Under the pieces are notes generated by a model, which was not told the origin of the DNA, did no database searches, and saw only the letters and a program-made list of their open reading frames with translations. This document shows, piece by piece, positions 46,110-56,325 of a DNA stretch of 64,000 nt. Position 1 is the stretch's first letter, and each line of letters starts with the position of its first letter. The position numbers and the translations under genes are program-made. This stretch comes from Anolis sagrei. Lineage: Eukaryota > Chordata > Lepidosauria > Squamata > Anolidae. The stretch is from NCBI RefSeq assembly GCF_037176765.1, contig NC_090034.1, positions 26,233,375 to 26,297,374 of the forward strand, given 5' to 3'.

Positions 46110-46565
46110 AGCTTAGGCCTCACGCATGCGCAGACTTCGCCCCAAGCTCCAGCTGCGCATGCGTGCTTCTAATCTTTCTTTTACTGTCTTGCCAGAGTAG
46201 GCCAAAGCCGAAGGGTGGGGCGAAGCTGGCGCATGCGTGCTGATTTCTCTCCCTGTGTCTTGCCGAAGTAGGCCGCACTCTCAGAAGTTCTCCTCAGAAG
46301 CGCACGCCATGAGGGAAGCCAGGCTTGAGGTAAAACGACTAGGCCGCGTCTCACCTGGCGGCGACGGAAAAGCAGCAGCAGCAGCCGGGCTCGAGCGGGC
46401 TCTCGACTGGGAAAGACCCCGGCTCTTCGGGAGGCCACTTCTCCGCCCTCCTTGCTTCCTTCTTCCGCCTCTTCCTCCTCCCCCCCCTCCTCCGCGGGAA
46501 GGCAGGCCCGCCCCTTCCGCCCGCAGCCTAGGCCGCCCCGCCCTCGCAGCAGCAAAGGCCTACAG
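46110..46565 (-). promoter_or_regulatory. WDR24: WDR24 CpG-island promoter and untranslated first exon, NRF1-like sites
   Basis: GC- and CpG-rich. On the minus strand a strong donor CCGCCAG|GTGAGA ends an untranslated exon at 46355. A matching acceptor lies just above the start codon (43876 or 43867). Three NRF1-like palindromes (core GCATGC with flanking CG) are at 46122-46132, 46154-46165 and 46228-46240. The last two sit in a duplicated unit ('tgtcttgcc' with 'gtaggcc' twice). The transcription start is not located; I expect 46.4-46.56 kb. Confidence 0.7.
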
Positions 46566-46579
46566 CCATAGAGGAGGAT

Positions 46580-47380
46580 AATAAGTAGACTAATAGAATA
46601 GTCATAATATAGTAATTATTACTTTGAAAACAGAAATGGTAGTAATAATAAAAATAATAATAATATAAAATACATAATATATATAAATAAAATATAAAAT
46701 ATATAGCATATAATAAAGTAACATATATAATATATAAATAAAATAGATATAATAAAAGATACAAAATACAAATGCATATTATAATACAAAATATATAGTA
46801 TCTAATATATAAATAACATAAAATATATGGTATGCAATAACAATATATATAGTATATATATATATATATATGTATAAAATAAAATAGATATAATAAAATA
46901 TATGAAAATACAATACATATTATAATACAAACTATATTTTATGTAATATATAAATAAAATATATAGTATCTAATATATAACAAAATATATGGTATGCAAT
47001 AACAAAATATACAGAATATATAAATAAAATAGATAATAAAATATATAAAAATACAAATACATATTATAATATAAAATATATATTATGTAATATATAAATA
47101 AAATATATAGTATATAATAAAATGTATAATATATGAGTAAATAATAGATGTAATAAAATATATAAAATAAAAATACATATAATAATATAAAATATAATAT
47201 ATAAATAATAAAACAGATATGATAAAATATATAAAATTCAAATAACAATATAATATATATAAATATATATAATACAAATACAATAATATAAAATATATTA
47301 TTTATAATATATAAGTAAAATATATATAATAAAATATATAGAAATACAAATATGTTAGCTGTGTAATGCTTCAAAGATAC
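46580..47380. repeat. AT-rich simple-sequence tract (TATAAAATA-type)
   Basis: About 800 bp made almost only of A and T in drifting short words (ataaaatata, atataataa). The sharp border with the CpG island is at about 46575. Tyr/Ile-rich frames here are by-products. Confidence 0.9.
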
Positions 47381-48045
47381 TAAATCAGTCGTTTTGTATT
47401 TTTAAAGTTTTTTAATATATATTTTTATAAACAGGTCACGTGATAAAATAGCACAAGAAACACTTACCAAATATAAGGTTATATCTTCGGAATATACAGG
47501 AGAAGGAGGCTTATATATATACAGTAAGAAAATGATTTTTTAGAATTTTATTATTTTCTTCTTTCCCCTCCCTTTTATAGTCATTTGAAACATCACAGCT
47601 TCCATCGTTTTAAATAAGACTTTGGACCAGCGGATACTTTAAATAGAGGTGCAATGGGGACAATGGTGCAATGTCTCCCATGCAAGCCTCCATGAACAAA
47701 GGGAGCTGTTCCCATATATATGTCAATGCGGCTTTCACCGAAGACATTCCTCCTAAGGGGTTGTGCCCGAAAACTCTTGGACCAAGACATTAGTGCCACT
47801 CTTGCAGGAAATGGAGTCAACTCTCGGCCAGATCCAAAATAGGAGTCATTTAGAATATTGCTGTTTGCACTGGCTTCACCAAATGGCCAACTTTACACCT
47901 TTGCTTTCAGTATCTTTTCTAACACTTCTTTCTCATTCGACTTTTTCCCATTTTCCACTATCTCTTTGCAACCATTTCTCTTGATTCTGTTTACATTGAG
48001 AGTTTAATGCAGATATAATGTGATTTGCAGTCTGAGGCTGGATCT
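47381..48045. other. Spacer upstream of WDR24, unassigned
   Basis: Nothing recognised between the AT-rich tract and the next LINE tail. Confidence 0.45.
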
Positions 48046-48049
48046 ACAC

Positions 48050-48147
48050 TACATCATCATCATCATCATTATTATTATTATTATTATTAGCTGCCTTGAG
48101 TCTCCATTGGGATAAAAGCAGGATATGAATAAAGGTAATAATAATAA
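48050..48147 (+). mobile_element. (CAT)n/(ATT)n repeat and LINE 3' tail
   Basis: 'gctgccttgagtctccattg' and 'gcaggatatgaataaaggta' follow a CAT/ATT microsatellite. Confidence 0.65.
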
Positions 48148-48785
48148 GGTTGCTGCGAGATTTCCAGGCTGTATGGCCATGTTCCAGAAGCATTCTCTCC
48201 TGACATTTCGCCTACATCTATGGCAGGCATCCTTAGACGTTGTGAGGTCTGTTGGAAACTAGGCAAGTGGGGTATATATATCTGTGGAATGTCCAGGGTG
48301 GGAGAAAGAACTCTTGTCTGCTTGAGGCAAGTGTGAATATTGCAACTGACTAACTTGATTAGCATTGAATGGCCTTGCAGCTTCAAATCCTGTCTGCTTC
48401 CTGTCTGAGGGAATCCTTTGTTTGGAGATGTTAGCTGGCCCTGATTGTTTCCTGTCTGGAATTCCCATTTTCTGAAAGTTGTTCAACAGAAAGGAGGAAA
48501 CCATGAAAATGAACAAAATCTGGCTACCAGTATTTAAAAACTCTAAAATCAGGACAGTAATTAAAGAATAGCATTCAGAAAAAGGGGGATTCCTGGCATG
48601 AAACAATTCCAGGCACGAAACAATCACTTGCTTAGTTTCCAACAGACCTCACAACCTCTGAGGATGCCTGCCATAGATGTGGGCAAAACGTCAGGTAAGA
48701 ATGCTTCTGGAACATGGCCATGCAGCACAGAAAACTCACAGCAACCCAGTGATTCTGGCCATAAAAGCCTTCGCGACAACACAGA
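48148..48785. mobile_element. Penelope-like element, inverted terminal repeats with short core
   Basis: The left arm ('ggctgtatggccatgttcca', 'tctcctgacatttcgcctac') and the right arm ('gatgtgggcaaaacgtcagg', 'cttctggaacatggccatgc') are inverted. 'tgttagctggccctgattgt' and 'aaatctggctaccagtattt' mark the inner family sequence. A GAA/AGA run follows at 48783-48803. Confidence 0.7.
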
Positions 48786-48844
48786 AGAAGAAGAAGAAGA
48801 GGAGGGGGCGGGGGAGAAGACGAAGGTGATAGACCCATGTAGCC

Positions 48845-48992
48845 TGGATCTACTCTGTCATATAACATCTAGATTATCTGTTTTGAATTGGATTCTATGG
48901 CAGTGTAGACTCATATAATCCAGTTCAAAGGAGATAATCTGAATAATCTGTTTTGATCATCTGGATTATGTGGCAGTGTAGATCCAACCTAA
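48845..48992. mobile_element. Foldback MITE, 'ataatccagttcaaagcag' family (copy 3)
   Basis: The outer arms are 'ctggatctactctgtcatat' and 'atgtggcagtgtagatccaa'. The inner part repeats 'agattatctgttttgaattg'. Confidence 0.7.
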
Positions 48993-49655
48993 GTGCATTC
49001 ATGGCAAAATTAAAATGTAATTCAGGGATTTCTTGGTCCCATGTCTCATGTTCCTGACTATACTCATTGTCCCTTTTCCTTGTCTTGCATCACTGCTCCA
49101 AATGACTGCAGGGATGCAAGGCAAGGAAGTCCCTGAAAAAAAATGCTGTCCCTGCTATGATGTTTTCCAAATGCAAAACTAATCCATACTTAACTTCCTT
49201 GCACAGCATTACTGTATTTGGAGTATGACCCTTTCTCCTTGTGGGTTCCTTTGCAATTTATATTCGCATTTGACTCCAGCAAGAGAAGGTGACTGCTGCA
49301 AATCATCTGGTCCAAGGATCAATTTCTGATAGCACCCACTCCTCTCTTTGATAAGAAAAGGACATGTCAGGACTTGGGATAATGGCTTTTTGGACTACCG
49401 CTCTCAGAATCTCACAGCCAGCATGACCATTGATGGTGGGATTCTGGGAGTTCTTGTTCAAAAAAAAACACCACCTCCAATCTACAGCCGGGGGGGGGGG
49501 GGGGGGGGATGGGACACACCCTTTCTGAAGGCACTCTCTGCTATTCAATGGCTTTGTCTTCTGTGCCCCACCTCAGACTTACTTGCCTTTCCCTTGTGAT
49601 GGTCTCAAATGGAAAACTCTGGATGGAAAACTCTGGACACTGAAGCTTCTGTGTG
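48993..49655. other. Spacer with G19 homopolymer
   Basis: Mostly unassigned. A run of 19 G lies at 49490-49508. Confidence 0.6.
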
Positions 49656-49659
49656 TTAA

Positions 49660-50405
49660 TGAAGGATTTCATGGCCAGAATCACTGTGGAATGTCTAGAG
49701 TGGGAGAAAGAACTCTTGTCAAGCCAGGCTTTGAAACCGCAAGGCTATTCAATACTAATCAAGGTGGCTCATTGCAACATTCACATTTGCCTCGAACAGA
49801 CAAGTGTTCTTTTTCCCCATCCTGGACTTTATTCCACAGGTATATAAACCCCACTTGCGTAGATGCCCGACCACCGTCTCCCAAAGCAGTTGCTCTACTC
49901 CGAACTCAAGAATGGAAAACGGAATGTTGGTGGACAGGAAAAGAGATTTAAAGATGGGCTCAAAGCCAACCCTAAAAACTCTGGCATAGACACTGAGAAC
50001 TGGGAAGCCCTGGCCCTTGAGCGCTCCAGCTGAAGGTCAGCTGTGACCAACAGTGCTGTAGAATTTGAAGAGGCACGAATGGAGGGTGAAAGAGAGAAAC
50101 ATGCCAAGAGGAAGGCGCGTCAAGCCAACCCCGACCGAGACCGCCTTCCACCTGGAAACCAATGCCCTCACTGCGGGAGAAGATGCAGATCAAGAATAGG
50201 GCTCTACAGTCACCCACGGACCCACCAGAATACTGCTCCTGGAAGACTATCTTACTTGTTCAACGAGGGATCGCCTAAGTAAGTAAGTAGTTTCCAACAG
50301 AACTCATAACCTCTGAGGATGCCTGCCATAGATGTTGGCGAAACATCAGGGGGGAATGCTTCTAGAACATGGCCATGCAGCCCGGAAAACTCACAGCAAC
50401 CCACT
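49660..50405. mobile_element. Penelope-like element split by a zinc-finger LINE
   Basis: The left piece (49660-49861) ends 'aaaccccacttgcgtag' and the right piece (50288-50405) resumes 'tttccaacagaactcataac'. In intact copies these two are contiguous. A LINE 3' end occupies the middle. Confidence 0.7.
49862..50287 (+). mobile_element. LINE 3' end with C2H2 finger (copy 2), nested
   Basis: It matches 45440-45870: 'gcccgaccaccgtctcccaa', 'ggaatgttggtggacaggaa', then CPHCGRRCRSRIGLYSHPRT, a C2H2 finger, and a (TAAG)n tail. 'gtag' on both sides may be the target duplication. Confidence 0.8.
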
Positions 50406-50436
50406 GAAGCTTCTGCTCACAGATAATGTGAAAACT

Positions 50437-50496
50437 GGGGGGGGGGGGGGGGGAGTGTTTTTGGTCTTCTGCTTAGTATCCCCCCCCCCCCCCCCC
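50437..50496. repeat. G17 - 26-bp loop - C17 inverted homopolymers
   Basis: Seventeen G at 50437-50453 and seventeen C at 50480-50496 face each other as a perfect inverted repeat. Confidence 0.95.
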
Positions 50497-50884
50497 ACAA
50501 GATATCATTCAGGCATAGGATATAAGCCATCTCTTTTCTAATATACTCACCCAAGCAGAAAGGCTTATTGGGGACCAAAATTCTAATACAGATCTGTGTC
50601 ACATTTACAGTCAACAGTAAATCGTGTGTATGACAATATATATTAGTACCACATGCTAATTTGGACTGTTCACCCCACCCCTTTTAATGATCCAAACGTA
50701 AATGGTTCCTATATCTCTCTGTTATGCATTTGACCGAATATGGATTTGCTGCTGCTCTTTTGTCTCTGAGTGGATTTAGACTATTATTAGTCTTTTCATA
50801 TTGAAACTTGGCATTCAAATCCCGGAGCTGATTGGGTACTTTTCCAACTCCCAAAATGTTGAACACTCCTTCAATTTTTATTGT

Positions 50885-51205
50885 TTTGAAGGATAGGACA
50901 ATCCCACTTTGTTTTCTCTTTGCACTTACCCATTCCCTTGTCCTATTGTTTACAGCCTAGCCATGTTTATTGTAGCTTATCGCCATTATTTATTGAGTGC
51001 TGTTTTATTGAGTCTTAAGTTGTTGTTTTATATGCCTATATGTATTATTCTGTTGTATTTTATACTGTGTCTTATTTTATGTTTTGGTTTTAGGCATCTT
51101 GTGCTGTTGTGTAAGCTGCCCCGAGTCCCTTCGGGAAGATGGTGACTGGATACAAGAATAATGTTGTTGTTGTTGTTATTATTATTGTTATTATTATTAT
51201 TATCC
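50885..51205 (+). mobile_element. LINE 3' tail (copy of the 2600 family)
   Basis: 'aagttgttgttttatatgcc', then 'aagctgccccgagtcccttc' and GTT/ATT repeats. Confidence 0.7.
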
Positions 51206-51526
51206 AACATCCTTTTGTAAAATTAGCCTCAACTTATTTCCATTGTTTCTTTTAATGAAGAAATTTGCCAATTTTTGTAAATGCTTAACAGCAAACTAAG
51301 GAAATCAAATAGTTACACCTGCTTCCTCTGCAGGTATTAAAGAAAAGCAAATAATTGGCTGCACAGATTCAGTATTCCAAATGCAGAGGAGTAGTCATTT
51401 AAACTAATCAATTGATGACTTCTGCTTCATTAAGTCAATCTGACCATTTCTTTTTTTGATATGAATGTCTTCCTCCCATTCTTTTCATGAAATTTATGAA
51501 GTTCATTATGGGGACTTCTTCCAGAT

Positions 51527-51635
51527 GCTCTGCTTTGAACTGAATGATATGAGTCTACACTGCCATATAATCCAGTTCAAAGCAGATTGTCTGGATTCAG
51601 GAACTGGATAATTAGGCAGTGTAGATGGGACCTTA
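51527..51635. mobile_element. Foldback MITE, 'ataatccagttcaaagcag' family (copy 4)
   Basis: Carries 'gagtctacactgccatataa' then 'tccagttcaaagcagattgt', and ends 'ggcagtgtagatgggacctt'. Confidence 0.7.
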
Positions 51636-53573
51636 TTTCAAAAAAGCCAAATGAAAACCTCACCAATTTCCTACTCTCTTGTAATCATTTGGCTGCTATT
51701 GAATGCTCAGAGACCAGACTCTGGAGGTAACATTTCTTTCTTTTGTATATACAGCAACTGAAGAAATGAAAAGCAGAGTGGATTTATCAGCTGTGGTGAA
51801 AAAAAAATCTGGTCTTTGGCGTCTCTCACACATAATGGAAGCTGGAACGTAAATTTAAAACAATATTATGTGTCAGGGGACAACAGTTTGTTACTATTAG
51901 TTAATGTTATGGGTCAGGAAGCAAAGGTTTTGTTTGCATTGTGCTTGCCATTTTAAAATGTAACTGTTTGATTTCCTAGGGTTTTTAAGTAACTAAAAAT
52001 ATTTATGTTTTTAAAAGACGTCAGAAAAAACGCATACTATTGGCTCAAGGTCCCAAAAAACCCAAATAGCGAGGCTGTGCAAGTATAAAAGTGAATAAAA
52101 AGAGCCACAATTACATTACAAAAGCACTTGTGTCATCCCTTGTTAGTTGTTCTGACACTGCTGGTGTAACACATATATGCCTTAATCACTGGAGAAGGAA
52201 ATATATCACCAGCAGCTCTACTATTAGTACTCCATAAAGTCCAAGTGCTCGCCTAATAGCAGCCATTCTATCCAACTGAAGCAGGAGATATGGAGTGGCA
52301 ATTTGGCTGAGAGATCAGGGATACCTGAGGACAAGATTTTTCCGTGCAGTTGCCATGCTTCATTTAATCAACTGTGTAGTGATCCATATGTCTTCCAAAT
52401 TTGCACCATGTTTTACCACCATTTCTTCCACCCTTGTTTTTCCTGCAGAAAATTCCCATTAAGGAAGAAAGCCTGCAACAGCCATTGAATATCATTTGAT
52501 AATGGAAACCTGTTTGAAAGCACCCACATTCCATTTCCCTCCTTTTCGGAGATGTTTCAGTTCAACCCTATTTCTGTAAAAATTTTGGAATTTATAATTG
52601 CAATTCATGCCTGAGTTTGTGCGCCCCCCCCCATCCCCCTTTTCATATCATTCTTTGCTTTTCTGGAGATAAGGGTTAAAAATACTGTCAATCAAATAAG
52701 GAATCACCTGATGCTTGGCCATCCAGAGATGGATCCCTACATATTCAGTCATTTCCAAATCTGTGAAATTAAAGGTTTAAATATTACAGAGCCTATGAAG
52801 TTTCCTCAGCAGTGTACAGAGTTTTCCAGAGAGCCAACCTTTGAGACGGCTGAAGCTAGCAAATGGCATGTTCAAATAGATTCCCTCCCCCCTTTGGAAT
52901 CGCGTAATCCGTTCTCCACTCTCCCGTCAAGCTTCAGGGGAGTTTGAGGCGGGATATTGAATCACGTGACCAGGAACCCCATCTATGACCCACAACAGGC
53001 AAGGCCTCCCCCTAAAAAAAAAACCCACCCCAACTCCCACATTCACTTACCCAACCCTCACAATCATGCAGTTCTGCAGGATACGCAAGGCAGGATGAAA
53101 GAGCAGGGAGTTGTAAAACGTCACCCTAAAAAAATAGGCTGGCTTAAAGCTTTACAAAGATGTTATGGCAACAAAATGTTTCGCACCGAAGAAATACCAA
53201 TGTTTTTTTAAAAAAGTGGTTGTCAAAAGCAAGTTTGTTCATGAGTTCCGTACAGATGAAGAGCACGCTGATCTCCAGGCACATCCATTGGGTGTGATGT
53301 GGGAGCAGTTTACCATTGCACATGGTGTGTGCGCCACCATCTGGGGCAGGTTGCGTGGCCTTGTATGGAGAAGCATCGTAGGCCTCTGAGCCAGTCTGTT
53401 TGCCCAAGCACAAGTGATATATGTATACAGATAGATATATGTGGATGATAGGTCACAAACAGATTGATTCTTTCCCCCACAGCATCCCCACATCATGCAC
53501 AATGATCCATCCTGCTTCTTCCCTTACCCCTCTCTGGTAATCAGTTGGGATTTAAAAAAAAATCAATGTAATG
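51636..53573. other. WDR24-FBXL16 spacer, unassigned
   Basis: No gene or element recognised. The frames of 60-89 aa at 52303-53502 resemble no family that I know. A GC-richer patch near 53240-53400 has no splice or coding support. Confidence 0.5.
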
Positions 53574-53703
53574 CAGGCATGGGCCAACTTTGGCCCTCCC
53601 TCCTTTGGACTTCCACTCTCACAATTCCTAACAGCCAGTAAGCTGTTATGAATTGTTGAAGTCTAAAATACCTGGAGGGAGGGCCGAAGTTGGCCCATGC
53701 CTG
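53574..53703. mobile_element. Palindromic hAT-type MITE with perfect 8-bp duplication
   Basis: 130 bp. The arms start caggcatgggccaactttgg on both strands. The 8-bp repeat atgtaatg is identical at 53566-53573 and 53704-53711. This is the cleanest proof of hAT-type insertion for the family. Confidence 0.9.
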
Positions 53704-54362
53704 ATGTAATGTATCTCCTTGTACACAATAACATGTGCATGGTTCCTTCCAGATATCCGATGAGCATTTACAGAAAGGTATTTTCAAACCCCTGCCACTA
53801 TCCGCATGGTCTACAACCAGAGCTTTTCAAACTGCACCGCAACACATTAGTGTGTCAGCTGCAATGCGAGGTGTGTCGTGCGAACCTCACAAGAAATTAC
53901 AAAAAAAATCCTGGAAATGTATGTAATTACATGACAAATCATATATTTCTGAAAAATATATAAATGAAAAGGCTTTTATGAGATATGTTACGCCTTCATA
54001 TATTTAATCGTTACAATTTCTGTCTGTGTCCGCATCTCTTCTTTTAACCTCCATTGTGTGCGTTTGGAAAACTGTGTTGTGAATTGTTGCTCATCTAAAA
54101 AGGAATGTCTCCAACACAAAATGCTTGGAAAGCTCTGGTGTACACATCTCAACAGAAGCCTGGCAACTAATTTGGGGGAAGTGGGGTGGAGTGGCGAAAA
54201 TGTGCTATAATGTACCTGTCCTTTTGTGGGATTAGCTCACCAGAGATCATAGAATGCTTCCTTAAACCAAGTTAGGTCATCGATTCTCACAGAGCATAGA
54301 AAAGGCCCGGGGTGGGGGCGGGGAGGGGAGTACAGCTCCTAAATCACTGGATAGGGATGTTA
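53704..54362. other. Spacer, unassigned
   Basis: Nothing recognised beyond a G-rich stretch near 54305-54330. Confidence 0.45.
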
Positions 54363-55936
54363 TAGGTTTTTGAAGTGTGTGGTTTCTGGGCTGTATGGCT
54401 GTGTTCTGGCAGCATTTTCTCCTGACGTTTTGCCTGCATCTATGGCTGGCATCTTCAGATGATCTGATGGTGGTAACACGAGTGGAGTTCATAATACAGC
54501 AGTGGAATGATGTCCAGGGTGGAAAAAAGAACCAATGCCTATTAACCAAGTATGAAGGATCCAGTTAGCAAGCTTGATTTGTAAGTGTTTGAATGAGATC
54601 CATCTGTTATCATGTGAGTGAGAATATTACATAGTCAATAGTGAGGGCATCTACCTTAGAAGTATCCTGGCCTTCATCTCCTTTGAATTGTTTGCTGCCT
54701 GGAGACATCCTAAGTCTGGGTGGTGCTCATTGGCCTTTAATTGCTTGCTGCCTGGAGGCCTCCTCTATATCTGGGTGGCGTTCATTTGTCAGTCTTAATT
54801 CTGGTGTTTCTCAATACTGGTAGCCACATTTTGTTCATTTTCATGGTTTCTTCCTTTATGTTGAAATTGTCCACGTGCTTCTTGTGGATTTCAATGGCTT
54901 CTCTGTGTCATCTGACAAAGTGGTTGTCAGAGTGGTCCAGAATTTCCATGTTTTCAATATTCTGTGCCCTGTAAAGGGTGGAGTTAGCAAGCTTCATTTG
55001 TGTATGTTGAGTAGGATCCACCCATTAGTATGTGAATAACCATGAAGATCATATAATCAATTACTGAGGGCATCTGAACAGAGATCTGAACGTGATCAAA
55101 ATTGGGCTACCAGTATTGAGAAACAAGGGGCTGTGGTGGTGCAATGGGTTACACCGCTAAGCTAAAGAACTTGCTTACCGGAAGGTTGGCAGTTCAAATC
55201 CAGGGGGCGGGGTGAGCTCCTGCTGTTAGCCCCAGCTTCTGCCAACCTAGCAGTTCGAAAGCATGCAAATGTGAGTAGATCAGTAGGTACCACTTCAGCG
55301 GGAAGGTAACGGCGCTCTATGCAGTCATGCCAGCCACATGACCTAGGAGGCATCTATGGACAATGCTGGCTCTTCGCTTTCGAAATAGAAATGAGCACCA
55401 CCTCCCAGAGTTGGACTTGACTAGACTTAATGTCAAGGGGAAACCTTTACCTTTTTATTGAGAAACACTAGAATCAAGATAGTAACTAATGAATTCCACT
55501 CAGACACAGGAGAACTCCAGGCAGCGTAATCAAGGGCCAGTGAGCACTATCCAGGCTAAGGATGTCTCTAAGGTAGCAAACAATTCAAAGAGAACAATGG
55601 CCTGGCTGTTTCTAGGCAGATGTCCTCACTATGCCATCTTCATGGTTACTCACATGCTAATGGATGGATCCCACTCAACACTTGCAAACGAAGCTTGCTA
55701 ATTGCACCCTTCACATTTGGTTAATAGACATTGGCTTTTTCTCTCACCTAGGACATTATTCCGCAGGTATATTATATATTCCACTTGCTTTGCTACCATC
55801 AGATCCTCTGAAGCTACCATACACAGATGCAGGCCAAACAAAAAAAGGAGGAGAAAATGCTACTAAAAAACATTGGCTATACAGCCCAGAAACCACGCCA
55901 CAACACCCCAGATATTCCAGTTGTGAAAGCCTTTGA
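54363..55936. mobile_element. Penelope-like element, long inverted arms, split by a SINE
   Basis: The left arm ('tgggctgtatggctgtgttc', 'catcttcagatgatctgatg') and the right arm (55468-55936, 'ggctatacagcccagaaacc') are inverted copies. It is a diverged subfamily of the 33478 element, with 'actggtagccacattttgtt' inside. No coding core is recognised. Confidence 0.7.
55127..55455 (+). mobile_element. Lizard tRNA-derived SINE, full length, with 12-bp target duplication
   Basis: It starts ggggctgtggtggtgcaatg and has a B-box-like 'ggttggcagttcaaatcc'. It ends 'gggaaacctttaccttttt'. The direct repeat tattgagaaaca lies at 55114-55125 and 55456-55467. It is inserted in a Penelope-like element. Confidence 0.92.
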
Positions 55937-56124
55937 CAATACATGTTATGAGTTTTTTTTAAAAAAAGGATTTTAAAAGTAACTTTTCTGAGCTCTTTTT
56001 CCCGTGTCATTTTTACTGACAGCCACTCTCCACAGTTTTGAGATAGATGGCTTTCCCAGACCATTGGGGCAGTTCAGGGACCATTGCATGGCCTTTGCTG
56101 CATTCTGCTTGGCCATGCCCATGT

Positions 56125-56325
56125 AGGAGCCCCTGGTGGCGCAGTGGGTTAAACCCTTGTGCCAGCTCCCTCTATCAGCTCCAGCTCCTCATGCGGGGAC
56201 ATGAGAGAAGACTCCCACGAGGATGATAAAAACATCAAATCATCCAGGTGTCCCCTGGGCAACGTCCTTGCAGACGGCCAATTCTCTCACACCAGAAGCG
56301 ACTTGCTCCTGACATGACAAAAGAA
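56125..56325 (+). mobile_element. Second tRNA-derived lizard SINE family
   Basis: 'gagcccctggtggcgcagtg' (A-box-like start), 'cagctccagctcctcatgcg', 'ggccaattctctcacaccag' and 'gcgacttgctcctgacatga'. The body differs from the SINE at 55127. Part of the tRNA-like region, including the B box, seems deleted. Confidence 0.85.

Noticed and set aside
46970-47374. 134-aa Tyr/Ile-rich frame as a membrane protein
   Set aside because: By-product of the AT-only tract.
52303-53502. Short frames as novel exons
   Set aside because: No family match, no consistent splice sites, and no codon pattern that I could defend.
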